A stretch of 64,000 bases of DNA, from NCBI GenBank assembly GCA_910585805.1, contig CAJUFB010000013.1:13481-77480 (forward strand). Direction: 5' to 3'. This stretch comes from an uncultured Acetatifactor sp. Lineage in GTDB: Bacteria; Bacillota; Clostridia; Lachnospirales; Lachnospiraceae. Both the position numbers and the translations under genes were made by a program. The notes under the pieces are model-generated. The model was not told where the DNA came from. It did not search any database and saw nothing but the letters and a program-made list of their open reading frames with translations. Of this stretch, positions 34,901 through 45,290 are shown piece after piece. The stretch's first letter is position 1, and each line of letters begins with the position of its first letter.

Positions 34901-35004
34901 AAGACAGGAGGGCGGCGCTTGAGGCGGGAATGAACGGGCATATTGCGAAACCCATTGATGTTCAGAAATTATTGGAACTTTTGAGGAATATATTACAGGG
35001 ATGA
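31948..35004 (+). CDS. Hybrid sensor histidine kinase with PAS and two receiver domains
   Basis: A 1018-residue membrane signalling protein. Order: transmembrane helix (about 18-40), extracellular Cache-like sensor (about 45-300), second helix (about 305-326), PAS domain (about 365-480, GRWNMEFNERAEMVSC), HisKA with His518 in NNMSHDIRTPMNAIIG, ATPase domain (about 620-735, with GTGLGMAI), degenerate-spaced receiver 1 with Asp810 in IVDWLMPDMNG, and receiver 2 with Asp947 in ILMDIQMPIMNG. ATG 31948 is chosen because AGGA lies seven bases upstream. Its stop overlaps the addB start (ATGA), so the two may be translationally coupled. No output domain is present; phosphate probably passes to another protein. 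Confidence 0.93.
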   Translation: MGQLQRDKINGRRKKQTAAFAVWGGVLIAAILILTTLWVYDSAGNGTRRAVSRVSEFYLEELAGRRALVVAGELRNYFEHMVNAISVLEESDLESEEALSSFLWKVRTVLGVDQFALADENGSVYTKYGMELGLDRYEFLSGELTEPVVSTIILDGEKKKVVLAMPVEVIAFEGLKMKACMVQLNIDEMLSSLTLQGGDNETYCNLYYQNGDSLTSEDQGNLTAGKNILSELADAEMENGYDISQLTEDFANGRKGQISFRYQGVQEDLCYVPVEGTNWMLTILIRDNVISDQIGSITEEMLKHGITQIGIMMAVMLAEFLVLIFRSRRDSAALLEQEKAAGNEIRAAYAQIEREQTDMENIHDAMGSGRWNMEFNERAEMVSCTWTDAFRKMLGYENEEDFPNRLESWSDLLHEEDKDQVIREYWGTVKDYTGKKTYDVEYRLYTKNAGLRWFHAAGRLSRREDGSPIAFIGLFVDIDEEKKMAEMLEKQKEDLEDALAAAQHANKAKTTFLNNMSHDIRTPMNAIIGFTALAAAHIDNTEQVQDYLSKISTSSNHLLSLINDVLDMSRIESGKVKIEEKETSLPEILHDLKTIIQADITSKQLDFYIDTVDVVNENVMCDKLRLNQVLLNLLSNAMKFTKPGGIVSVRVLQKENAPEGYASYEFQVKDTGIGMSREFLDHVFEPFERERTSTVSGIQGTGLGMAITKNIVDMMDGTISVASEVGKGTAFSVGLQFRTCSGPIRQEVIPELKGLRALVVDDDFNTCSSVTKMLSVIGMRPDWTTSGKEAVLRAGLAEEQEDGYAAYIVDWLMPDMNGIEVVRRIRGIIGEDRHIIVLTAYDWADIEEEARAAGVTAFCSKPIFLSELREILVAPFAACGEEEAAGESFSFEGKRILLVEDNELNQEIALEILRQSGFEVDVADDGAVAADVMKKAGPGQYDLILMDIQMPIMNGYEAARQIREMERPGISDLPIIAMTANAFDEDRRAALEAGMNGHIAKPIDVQKLLELLRNILQG

Positions 35005-38000
35005 AGCTGCAATTTTATTTTGGCCCCTCCGGGGCGGGTAAGAGCACAAAACTTTATAAAGAGATCACCGCGCGGGCAGGGAAGGAGAAAAGCAGGAACT
35101 TCCTGATCATTGTGCCCGATCAGTTTACCATGCAGACCCAGAAGGAGCTGGTGCTTTTTAATGAAAGAGGCGGCATCATGAATATCGATGTGCTCAGTTT
35201 CGGGCGGCTGGGACACCGTATTCTGGAGGAAGTGGGCGGACAGGAAATTCCCGTGCTGGACGATACGGGTAAGAGTCTGGTGCTCCAGAAGGTGGCGGCG
35301 GATCTGAAGGAAGAGCTGCCGGCGCTGGGAAGCTTTCTTCACAGACAGGGCTATATCCATGAGGTGAAGAGCGCCATCTCCGAATTCATGCAGTACGGCA
35401 TCGGCACGGAGGATGTGTCAAAGCTGATCTCCTATGCGGAGAAGCGTGGAGCCCTGGTTCAGAAGCTTCGGGATCTGGAGACTCTGTATCAGGGATTTAT
35501 GGAATATATCCGGGGAAACTTTATTACCACCGAGGAGACGCTGGATGTGCTGCGGCGTTCTCTGCACAAGTCCGGACTCCTGCCCGGGAGCGTGGTGGTA
35601 TTTGACGGATTTACCGGATTTACGCCGATTCAGACAAAGGTGATCGGGGAACTGATGACTCTGTGCGGGGAGGTGATTGTCACGCTGACCCTTGGGGCGG
35701 AGGAAGACCCTTATCGCCTGGACGGGGAGCAGAAGCTGTTTCATCTGAGCAAGAAGACTGTGGCGGACCTGTCCGGGCTGGCGGCAAAGCTTGGGGTGGA
35801 GCGGGCTCAGGATGTGTTTGTGCTGCCGCTTTTTCCGGGTACTGTCATGGGGCAGGCTGCAGGAAATAAGCAATTCGCAGGAAGCGGGATCAGGAAGGCG
35901 GAAATGTCACAGACGGCGCATCACCGTTTTCAGGGCGCACCGGCGCTGAATTATCTGGAGCAGCATTTGTTCCGGTACGGAGCAGAGGGATACGGACAGC
36001 CCCAGGAGGAGATCCGGATGTTCGAGACCACCACCCCCAGGGAAGAGGTGCATCAGACAGGGCTGGAGATCTGCCGCTTTGTCCGGGAGGAGGGACTGGC
36101 ATTCCGGGATATGGCTGTGATCCTGGGGGATCTGGCGGGATATGCGCCCTATGTGGAGACGGAATTTGCCAGGATGGAAATCCCATGCTATATTGACAGA
36201 ACCAGGGGAATTATCCTGAATCCCATGATCGAGTATATAAAAAGCGCGCTGGAATTGAATACAAAAGATTTTTCCTATGAGGCGGTGTTTCATTATCTGC
36301 GCAGCGGCCTGGCGGATCTGACCTGGGAGGAAGTGGATAAGCTGGAAAATTACTGTCTGCAGACAGGGATCAAGGGCTATCGCGGTTTCAGCAGGCTTTT
36401 TACGCGCAAGACCCCGGAGATGGAGGGGAAAGAGGAAGAACTGGCAGAGCTGAATGCCCTTCGGGAGCGCCTGACGGCACAGGTGGAGATGTTGCATCTG
36501 AAGGAAAAGGAGCCTGTGAAGAGCTATGTGAATGCCCTTTATGATTTTCTGGTGCGGAACCGGGTGCAGCAGAAGCTGGCGGGATTCCAGGCACGGTTCG
36601 AAGAGAAGGGGGAACTGGCCAGGGCCAGAGAGTATGCTCAGATCTATCGCCTGGTGATGGAGCTTCTGGATCAGATTTATACCCTTTTGGGGGAGGAGCG
36701 TATCTCTATGAAGGAGTTCGGGGAAATCCTGGAGGCGGGTTTCGGGGAGATACAGGTAGGCACCATTCCCCAGAATGTGGACCGGGTGCTGGTGGGAGAT
36801 ATGGAGCGGACCAGGCTCAGTCAGGTGAAGGTGCTTTTCTTCCTGGGAGTGAATGACGGAAATATCCCCAAGACTGCTTCCAGGGGCGGCATTATCTCGG
36901 ATATGGACAGGGAATTCCTTCGGGAGTCCGAGCTGGAACTGGCGCCCAGTCCCAGGCAGCAGATGTATATACAGCGTTTTTATCTCTATCTGAATCTGAC
37001 GAAGCCTTCCCGCAGGCTGTATCTGTCCTGGTCCAGGGTAAACAGCGGCGGAAAGTCCATCCGCCCGGCTTATCTGGTGGATGTGGTCCGCAGGCTTTTT
37101 CCGGATATTGCGGTGGGGCATCCGGAGCAGAGGAGCCCTCTGGAGCAGATCGTTACGGCACAGGAAGGGCTTGGATATCTGGCGGAAGGTCTGCGGGAAT
37201 ACGTGGAAGGGGTGCTGCCGGAGGAAAGGGAGCAGGAATTTTTCACCATATACCGTGTGTACGGGGAAGGGCGGCTGGAGGAGAAACGGGATTTTCTGAC
37301 GGAGGCGGCGTTTCGGAGATACCGGGACACAGGGCTGTCCCGGGCAGTGGCCAGGGCCTTGTATGAGGTGCGGCTGGAAACAAGCGTCACCCGGCTGGAG
37401 ACCTATGCCGCCTGTGCCTATCGGCATTTTCTGCAGTACGGGATGGCGCTGAAGGAGAGAGGGGAATTTGCCTTCGAGTATGTGGATATGGGCAATGTGT
37501 ATCATGCGGTGCTGGCGCAGTTCGCGGAGAAATTGACGGAAAATCATTATACATGGTTTGATTTTCCGGAAGAATTTGCGGCGGACTGCGTGCGGGACGT
37601 GTTGGAGCGCTGTGCGGCTGATTACGGAAGCACTGTCTTGTACAGCAGCGCAAGGAATGAGTATGCAGTCACCAGGATGGGGCGGATACTGACCAGGACG
37701 GTGCTGACCTTGCAGAATCAGCTGCAGAAGGGGCGTTTCCAGCCGGAATCCTTCGAGATTTCCTTTCAGCATGCGGATCAGCTGGAAAGCATCAATGTGG
37801 CGCTGTCCGGGCAGGAAAAAATGCACCTGCAGGGGCGCATTGACAGGATTGACGTGGCGGAGGATGACGGGAAGCTGTATGTGAAGATTATCGATTATAA
37901 ATCGGGGCATAAGCGCTTTGACCTGGCGGCGCTGTATTATGGTCTGCAGCTTCAGCTGGTAGTGTATATGAATGCGGCTATGGAGATCGAAGGCGGGCGT

Positions 38001-38552
38001 CACCGGAACAGGGAAGTCGTGCCGGCCGCAATGCTGTATTATCATGTGGATGATCCGTCGGTGGAGACTCCGGTGGAACTGACCCCTGAGGAGATCAATG
38101 AGCAGATTGTGGAAAAGCTGCGGATGAGCGGTGTGGTGAACAGTGCGCCTCATATCGTGGAAATGCTGGATCATACAATGGAGAGCAAATCCTCAGTGAT
38201 CCCGGTGGAGCGGAAGAAGGACGGCAGCTTTTCCGCCCGTTCTTCGGTGCTCAGCAGGCAGGAATTGAAGACGGTGTCTGATTATGTGAGCCATAAGGTT
38301 GCGGAGATAGGAAGAGAGATTCTGGATGGCACGATCTCCCTGAATCCATATGAAAAAGGCAGCGAGGACGCCTGTACATACTGTGCTTACAGAAAGGTGT
38401 GCGGCTTTGAAATCTCCCTGCCCGGCTGCGGGAAGCGGAAGCTGGAGGATATGGACAGGGAGGAGGCGCTGTACAGGATGGCGGGCACAATCGCGGAGGC
38501 GGAAGAGCGGAAGGAAGGTCTGGAAGACATATATTTGAATAATTTTCAATAG
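35001..38552 (+). CDS. addB: ATP-dependent helicase/nuclease subunit B
   Basis: AddB is the Chi-scanning and nuclease subunit of the AddAB double-strand-break resection enzyme. The 1183-residue protein begins with the Walker A-like FYFGPSGAGKSTKLYKE, has an inactivated helicase-like core, and ends in the RecB-type nuclease domain with IDYKSG and the four iron-sulfur cysteines: one in YAACAYRHFLQYG (about residue 803) and three in CTYCAYRKVCGFE near the C-terminus. The start overlaps the hybrid kinase stop. In most relatives addB and addA are adjacent; here rarA (opposite strand) and a coiled-coil gene intervene. Confidence 0.95.
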   Translation: MKLQFYFGPSGAGKSTKLYKEITARAGKEKSRNFLIIVPDQFTMQTQKELVLFNERGGIMNIDVLSFGRLGHRILEEVGGQEIPVLDDTGKSLVLQKVAADLKEELPALGSFLHRQGYIHEVKSAISEFMQYGIGTEDVSKLISYAEKRGALVQKLRDLETLYQGFMEYIRGNFITTEETLDVLRRSLHKSGLLPGSVVVFDGFTGFTPIQTKVIGELMTLCGEVIVTLTLGAEEDPYRLDGEQKLFHLSKKTVADLSGLAAKLGVERAQDVFVLPLFPGTVMGQAAGNKQFAGSGIRKAEMSQTAHHRFQGAPALNYLEQHLFRYGAEGYGQPQEEIRMFETTTPREEVHQTGLEICRFVREEGLAFRDMAVILGDLAGYAPYVETEFARMEIPCYIDRTRGIILNPMIEYIKSALELNTKDFSYEAVFHYLRSGLADLTWEEVDKLENYCLQTGIKGYRGFSRLFTRKTPEMEGKEEELAELNALRERLTAQVEMLHLKEKEPVKSYVNALYDFLVRNRVQQKLAGFQARFEEKGELARAREYAQIYRLVMELLDQIYTLLGEERISMKEFGEILEAGFGEIQVGTIPQNVDRVLVGDMERTRLSQVKVLFFLGVNDGNIPKTASRGGIISDMDREFLRESELELAPSPRQQMYIQRFYLYLNLTKPSRRLYLSWSRVNSGGKSIRPAYLVDVVRRLFPDIAVGHPEQRSPLEQIVTAQEGLGYLAEGLREYVEGVLPEEREQEFFTIYRVYGEGRLEEKRDFLTEAAFRRYRDTGLSRAVARALYEVRLETSVTRLETYAACAYRHFLQYGMALKERGEFAFEYVDMGNVYHAVLAQFAEKLTENHYTWFDFPEEFAADCVRDVLERCAADYGSTVLYSSARNEYAVTRMGRILTRTVLTLQNQLQKGRFQPESFEISFQHADQLESINVALSGQEKMHLQGRIDRIDVAEDDGKLYVKIIDYKSGHKRFDLAALYYGLQLQLVVYMNAAMEIEGGRHRNREVVPAAMLYYHVDDPSVETPVELTPEEINEQIVEKLRMSGVVNSAPHIVEMLDHTMESKSSVIPVERKKDGSFSARSSVLSRQELKTVSDYVSHKVAEIGREILDGTISLNPYEKGSEDACTYCAYRKVCGFEISLPGCGKRKLEDMDREEALYRMAGTIAEAEERKEGLEDIYLNNFQ

Positions 38553-38584
38553 AAAAATATAAAATACGTAACGAATATTCGAAG

Positions 38585-39940
<1,356 letters not shown>

Positions 39941-39993
39941 GGTAATCCTCCTTGGATTTTTCTGTCAGGCGTTTCATAAAGATTTCCTCCTAT

Positions 39994-40022
39994 ATCATAT
40001 ATGAAATCCGGCCTTTGTGCAA
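39994..40022 (-). promoter_or_regulatory. Sigma-A promoter of rarA
   Basis: On the minus strand TTGCAC (40022-40017), 17-base spacer, TATGAT (39999-39994). The remainder of the gap to 40389 contains a small hairpin (GATACG-GGCAT-CGTATC, near 40150-40166) and no convincing gene. Confidence 0.6.
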
Positions 40023-40389
40023 GGGAAAACTGTTTTGATCGGGCGGCTGCGTTTTTTACATTGGAATTTTCAATGCATTCAAGGAGAAAGATTATGCTTG
40101 ACAATGATGGATGCATGGATTATCATATCATTATAAAAACGCGCGGACACGATACGGGCATCGTATCCGGCGGTTTTCTTACATCATGTGATGTTTTGGG
40201 TTTCTGGGGTTAATGGCGTTTCTGCCGTTTTTCAGTGGAATGAGAATTGCATAGGATTGGAGCAGGTAAAGAAAAACGGAAAAGCGGATGCGGCGTTCTC
40301 TCTGGTGGTGACGGACTCTGCGTTTTGGGGTGGAATACTTTCGACAGGGGAGCAGGGTGGGAGAAGGTATCAAAGAAAGGGGTATGGAT

Positions 40390-40950
40390 ATGACATTGAC
40401 AAAGGAAGATTTACAGGCGATCTCAGGTTTGCTGACACCGATGCATGAGTGTTTGGAGAGGGTGGACATCAGGCTGGACAAAGTGGAAGGGCGCCTGGAT
40501 CAGGTGGACGCCCGTCTGGATCAGATAGACGTCAGGCTGGATCAGATGGATGCCAGGTTTGATCAGATGGACGCCCGTCTGGATCAGATAGATGTCAGGC
40601 TGGATCAGATGGATGTCAGGCTGGATCAGATGGATGCCAGGTTTGATCAGATGGACGTCAGATTTGATCAGATGGAAGGGAGTCTGGGTCAGATGGACGT
40701 CAGATTTGATCAGATGGAAGGATGCCTTGGTCAGATGAATGAAAGATTTGACAAGGTGGATGATAAGCTTGAGCTGATAATCTTCAGGCAAAACCATATG
40801 TCCAGCAAACAGGATGATTTAGGACTTGATCTGAAAGTGGTCAAAAGAGATATCGATCGGGAGATTCATGACCTGAACGACCAGATGGAAACAGTTATCG
40901 TGGTCATGGAGGCGAATGAACTGCTGCCGAAAAAGAAGAAGTCCTGGTGA
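40390..40950 (+). CDS. Heptad-repeat coiled-coil protein of unknown function
   Basis: A 186-residue protein made largely of 14 consecutive seven-residue units of the type RLDQMDA/RFDQMDV (residues about 28-125), with Leu/Phe and Met/Ile/Val at coiled-coil a and d positions. A non-repeated helical tail follows (LGLDLKVVKRDIDREIHDLNDQME) and ends in KKKKSW. There is no signal peptide or membrane segment. ATG 40390 is chosen because AAAGAAAGGGG lies upstream; ATG 40384 overlaps it. Similar repeat proteins occur in Lachnospiraceae as hypothetical proteins. It lies 57 bases before addA and may be co-transcribed. No function is assigned. Confidence 0.75.
   Translation: MTLTKEDLQAISGLLTPMHECLERVDIRLDKVEGRLDQVDARLDQIDVRLDQMDARFDQMDARLDQIDVRLDQMDVRLDQMDARFDQMDVRFDQMEGSLGQMDVRFDQMEGCLGQMNERFDKVDDKLELIIFRQNHMSSKQDDLGLDLKVVKRDIDREIHDLNDQMETVIVVMEANELLPKKKKSW
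40471..40764 (+). repeat. Fourteen 21-bp tandem repeats
   Basis: The unit resembles CGTCTGGATCAGATAGACGTC and is repeated in frame 14 times with base changes, mostly keeping the Asp-Gln-Met/Ile-Asp core. The copy number is likely to vary between strains. Confidence 0.9.
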
Positions 40951-41006
40951 CGGGATGCCGGCAGCAGAGAGACCACGGGAGAAGCCGGTGAGGGGAAAGG
41001 AAGAGT

Positions 41007-44000
41007 ATGGCAGTCACATTTACAACGGAGCAGCAGAGAGCCATCGATTTGCATGGCTGCAACATTCTGGTATCGGCGGCGGCGGGAAGCGGCAAAACAG
41101 CCGTACTGGTGGAACGTATTGTCAAAATGGTATGTGATGAACGAAATCCCGTAGATATTGACAGGCTGCTGATCGTCACCTTTACCAATGCGGCAGCGGC
41201 AGAAATGCGGGAACGGATCGCGGCGGGGATTTCAAAGCGGCTTACGGAACGTCCGGAGTCCGAGCATATCCAGAAGCAGGCCACATTGTTGCATAATGCT
41301 CAGATTACCACCATAGACAGCTTCTGTCTGTTCCTGCTGCGGAATCATTTTAATGAAATCGGCCTGGATCCGGCGTTCCGGATTGCGGATGAAGGGGAGA
41401 TCAGGCTGATGCAGCAGGAGGTTCTGGCGGAGCTGATAGAGGACTCTTATGCGTCAGGGAATGAGGCATTTCGATTCTGTGTTGAGTATTTCTGTCCGGG
41501 GGGAAAGGAGAGTGTGCTGGAGCAGCATATTCTGAATCTGTCCCGGTATGCCGCCAGCTTTCCATGGCCGGAGCGATGGCTGGAGGAGAGAAAGAATGAC
41601 TACAGCGCATCGTCAGTAGAGGAAATGTGCGGCAGTCCTTATGCCTTGTATCTGACGGGGCATTTGCGGCGGATGATTTCCGGCTGTGCGGAAAAGCTTG
41701 CCAGAGTGCGTAGCCTGTGTGAGGAGCCGGACGGGCCTTATATGTACGGGGAACTGGTGGAGGGCGAGCTGGAGCAGCTGGAAGGGCTGCTTGCCTGTGC
41801 ATCCCTGGAGGAGTATGCGGTGAAGCTTCCGGCGGTGAAATTCGGCAGGCTTCCGTCAAAGAAGGATGACAGTGTTTCCGTATTGAAAAGGGAGCTCGCA
41901 AAGGAAATACGCGCCGGGGTGAAGGACAGTATTCGGGAGATGGAAGAGCGGTTCTTTGCCACGACTCTGGAGCTGGCGGCAAGGCAGAGCAGCGCATGCA
42001 GGGAACCGGTGGGCACTTTGATCGGTCTGGTGCTGGACTTTGACAGGCGGATGCAGGAGAAAAAGCAGGAGAAGAAGGTGATTGATTTCTCCGATATGGA
42101 GCATTATGCCCTGGATATTCTTCTGGATGCGGAGGGGGAGGAGATACGGCCCAGCGCCGTGGCAAGGGAATACCGGCAGCATTTTGCAGAGATATTGACA
42201 GATGAGTACCAGGACAGCAATCTGGTGCAGGAGTACCTGCTGAAAGCGGTTTCCGGCGAGGAGGACGGGCAGTTTAACCGGTTTATGGTGGGGGATGTGA
42301 AGCAGAGTATTTACAAATTCAGGCTGGCGAGGCCGGAGCTTTTCCTGGAGAAATACGAGACGTACGAAACGGATGAACCGGAGCCGGGAGGCCGCGGATC
42401 TGACAGCTGTGTGGGAGAGAGCACTGTTTCTTATGAGAACAATCCCGTGCCGCCAGAGGAAGAGAAAATGATACGGCAGCCTGCCGGGACAGACAGCCGC
42501 AGGATGCCGGCCTGCCTGAGGATCGATCTGGCAAGGAACTTCCGCAGCCGTGTGCAGGTGGTGGATGCCGTGAACGACGTGTTCAGCCGAATGATGAGCG
42601 CAGAGGTGGGCGGAATTGCCTATGACAGCAGGGCGGCTCTGTATCCGGGGGCGGTTTATCCGGAAAATGACGGATGTGCCAGTGAACTTATATTGGTGGA
42701 TAAGCCCGGTAAAGGCGATGAATTGAGCGCGAAGCAGGCGGAGGCGCTGGCCATTGCCCATAAGATCAAGGCGCTGCGGGAAAGCTTTCTGGTGACAGAC
42801 AGAGGGAGCGGACAGGAAAGGCCTGCAAAATACGGGGATATGGTGATATTGCTGCGCACCAACAGCGGATGGGATGAGGAGTTTAAGGAGGTGCTGGAGC
42901 AGGAGGGCATCCCGGTATACATTACTTCCAAGACCGGGTACTTTGCCGCTGTGGAAGTGCAGGAACTGCTGCAGGTTCTGCGGGTACTGGACAATCCGTG
43001 CCAGGACATCCCGCTGTTCGGGGTCATGAAATCCGTTTTCGGGGGTTTTACGGAAGAGGAGGCAGCAAGGATCCGAAGTCATGCAAAGGGGTGCAGTCTG
43101 TATGAGGCGCTGAAGAAATTTGCGGAGGATTATGGGGATTACGACGGCGGGGACCAGGGGATCTGCGGGAAATCGGATTGCGGGAGTGATGGCGGAGACC
43201 GGAATATTCCTGGAGCAGCGGAGGATGAGAGAGAGAATGGGGACGAAGCCGGGCTGTATGGAGATATTTCAGAGCCCCATATTCCCGAGACGGGAGCATT
43301 TTTGGAAGACGGGGATGTAATAAAGGAAAAGAAAACGGAGGAACAGGAAAGAGAGAATCCGGGCCACGTTCAAAGGGAGCAGGAAATTCCGGACGGGGAG
43401 ATGATATCTCTGGGAGAAAAAGCTGCGGCTTTCCTGCGGATGATAGCTTCCTATCGGGCATATACCGTATATCTCCCCATTCGGGACCTGCTGACAAAGC
43501 TGATCAATGATTTCGGCTATCTGGAGTATGTGACCGCGCAGCCCACAGGAAGCAGAAAGAGGGCCAATGTGGAGATGCTTCTGACGAAGGCTTCCGACTT
43601 CGAGAAGACCAGTTATTTCGGATTGTTTCATTTTATCCGGTACATGGGGCAGCTTGAGAAGTATGATGTGGACTATGGCGGAGCGGAGCAGCTGGACGAA
43701 AACGCGGATGTGGTGCGTATCATGAGCATCCATAAGAGCAAGGGGCTGGAATTCCCCGTCACCTTTGTGGCGGGCATGAGCAAGCGCTTTAACATGCAGG
43801 ATGTGAACCAGTCTCTGATACTGGATATGGATCTGGGGCTGGGTACCGATTATGTGGATCCGGACAGGCGTATCCGCAATAAGACGCTGCGCCGGACGTC
43901 GCTGTCCAGGAAGCTGCGGGAAGAAAGTCTGGCGGAGGAGCTGCGGCTGCTCTATGTGGCAATGACCCGCGCCCGGGAGAAACTGATCATGACGGGAGCT

Positions 44001-45149
44001 GTGGAGAATGCCAGGGAAAAATGGGAGCGGCAGATGGAACTGGGGAGCGGGCAGCTGTCCTATCTGGACTTCGTGGAGGCGGGCAGTTTTCTGGATTTTC
44101 TTTTTCCGGTATTGCCGGGTACCTGTGTGAAGGTTTCCGTGGCAGAGCAGGAGGAGCTGGAAGCAGGAGAACTCATGGAACAGATTCAGCTTTCCGGAAG
44201 AAGGGAAGCGCTGTCCTTTGCCGGGCAGCAGGCGGATTCAGAGGCGGAGAAACGTCTGAGGGAGTGTCTGAATGCCGTATATCCTTATGCCATGCTCTCT
44301 GAGCTTTACACCAAGACTACCGTTTCTGAACTGAAGATCGCGGCAATGGCAGACAGAGACGAGGCGGCTTATCATACTTTTGAAGAGAAGGAAATACAGC
44401 CGTATATTCCCATGTTCCGGAGAGAAGAGGAGAAGGTCAGCGGTCCTGTCCGGGGAAATGCTTATCACAGGGTTATGGAACTGTTGGACTTTGAAGCTGT
44501 TATAAAGCTTGCAGAGAAGGTGTGCGGCTCAGCGGAGGCAGTGCCGGATGACGGTGATGTCATGGGGGAGAAACAGGAGTATTCCGCAAGGTCTGAGGAT
44601 GGGCAGATGAAAGTCTGCCAGGCGTTTTCGGCAGAAGGGAAGGGATGGAGTTCGGGCAGCCAGGAGGTGCTTTCGACATTGGATGAGAAGAAACTGGCTT
44701 TCGGTGTGCGGACGTTCCTGGAGAAAGAAGCAGAGGAAAAGCGCCTTACAAAAGAATATTTTCAGGCAGTAAATATACGGAAAATCGTTCATTTCCTGCG
44801 GACCTCCCTGGCTGCCCGTATGTACCGGGCACAGAAGAACGGAAAGCTTTATCGGGAACAGCCCTTTGTGCTGGGGATAGATGCCCGCAGACTGAAAAGC
44901 GATTTCCCGCCTGCGGAGACGGTTCTGATCCAGGGAATCATCGATGTGTTTTTTGAGGAGGAGGACGGACTGGTTCTGCTTGACTACAAGACGGATTCGG
45001 TGGCTTCCATGAAAGAACTCTGGAACCGTTATGAAACCCAGCTGGACTATTATCAGGAGGCAATTCAGAAGATTTACGGTAAGCCGGTGAAAGAGAGGAT
45101 ATTGTATTCCTTTCATCTGGAAAGATATGATGCGCCTGCAGACATATGA
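41007..45149 (+). CDS. addA: ATP-dependent helicase/nuclease subunit A
   Basis: AddA is the UvrD-type helicase and second nuclease subunit of AddAB. The 1380-residue protein has Walker A VSAAAGSGKTAVLVERI, ITTIDSFCL, Walker B ILTDEYQDSN, helicase motif VRIMSIHKSKGLEFPV, AMTRAREKL, and a C-terminal nuclease motif LLDYKTD. It is over 100 residues longer than usual; the extra length lies in acidic, low-complexity stretches encoded around 42360-42510, 43130-43400 and 44520-44690, which interrupt conserved parts without breaking the frame. The start follows GGAAAGGAAGAG. addB is 2.5 kb upstream in the same direction. Confidence 0.96.
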   Translation: MAVTFTTEQQRAIDLHGCNILVSAAAGSGKTAVLVERIVKMVCDERNPVDIDRLLIVTFTNAAAAEMRERIAAGISKRLTERPESEHIQKQATLLHNAQITTIDSFCLFLLRNHFNEIGLDPAFRIADEGEIRLMQQEVLAELIEDSYASGNEAFRFCVEYFCPGGKESVLEQHILNLSRYAASFPWPERWLEERKNDYSASSVEEMCGSPYALYLTGHLRRMISGCAEKLARVRSLCEEPDGPYMYGELVEGELEQLEGLLACASLEEYAVKLPAVKFGRLPSKKDDSVSVLKRELAKEIRAGVKDSIREMEERFFATTLELAARQSSACREPVGTLIGLVLDFDRRMQEKKQEKKVIDFSDMEHYALDILLDAEGEEIRPSAVAREYRQHFAEILTDEYQDSNLVQEYLLKAVSGEEDGQFNRFMVGDVKQSIYKFRLARPELFLEKYETYETDEPEPGGRGSDSCVGESTVSYENNPVPPEEEKMIRQPAGTDSRRMPACLRIDLARNFRSRVQVVDAVNDVFSRMMSAEVGGIAYDSRAALYPGAVYPENDGCASELILVDKPGKGDELSAKQAEALAIAHKIKALRESFLVTDRGSGQERPAKYGDMVILLRTNSGWDEEFKEVLEQEGIPVYITSKTGYFAAVEVQELLQVLRVLDNPCQDIPLFGVMKSVFGGFTEEEAARIRSHAKGCSLYEALKKFAEDYGDYDGGDQGICGKSDCGSDGGDRNIPGAAEDERENGDEAGLYGDISEPHIPETGAFLEDGDVIKEKKTEEQERENPGHVQREQEIPDGEMISLGEKAAAFLRMIASYRAYTVYLPIRDLLTKLINDFGYLEYVTAQPTGSRKRANVEMLLTKASDFEKTSYFGLFHFIRYMGQLEKYDVDYGGAEQLDENADVVRIMSIHKSKGLEFPVTFVAGMSKRFNMQDVNQSLILDMDLGLGTDYVDPDRRIRNKTLRRTSLSRKLREESLAEELRLLYVAMTRAREKLIMTGAVENAREKWERQMELGSGQLSYLDFVEAGSFLDFLFPVLPGTCVKVSVAEQEELEAGELMEQIQLSGRREALSFAGQQADSEAEKRLRECLNAVYPYAMLSELYTKTTVSELKIAAMADRDEAAYHTFEEKEIQPYIPMFRREEEKVSGPVRGNAYHRVMELLDFEAVIKLAEKVCGSAEAVPDDGDVMGEKQEYSARSEDGQMKVCQAFSAEGKGWSSGSQEVLSTLDEKKLAFGVRTFLEKEAEEKRLTKEYFQAVNIRKIVHFLRTSLAARMYRAQKNGKLYREQPFVLGIDARRLKSDFPPAETVLIQGIIDVFFEEEDGLVLLDYKTDSVASMKELWNRYETQLDYYQEAIQKIYGKPVKERILYSFHLERYDAPADI

Positions 45150-45188
45150 CAGCGGGAAAGCAGGTTTTTCTGACTTTCAAAAGAACAG

Positions 45189-45219
45189 GGCTCCTGTGCG
45201 GAATATTTTCACAGGAGCC
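45189..45219 (-). terminator. Hairpin between addA and asnB
   Basis: Perfect 10-bp stem GGCTCCTGTG (45189-45198) and CACAGGAGCC (45210-45219). On the minus strand it is followed by CTGTTCTTTT, a weak T-rich tail, so it may end asnB transcription; on the plus strand no T-run follows. Confidence 0.5.
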
Positions 45220-45290
45220 TGAGGTCATTGTAAGCGAGGAGGCCGTGAGGGGATGTATGCGGCAGTTAGCAAACTGTCATACCGCAGTCC

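Noticed and set aside
35907..38174. 755-codon open frame opposite addB
   Set aside because: It is antisense to a clearly conserved gene, its product has the His/Pro/Gln/Arg-rich composition of a shadow frame, and no ribosome site was found.
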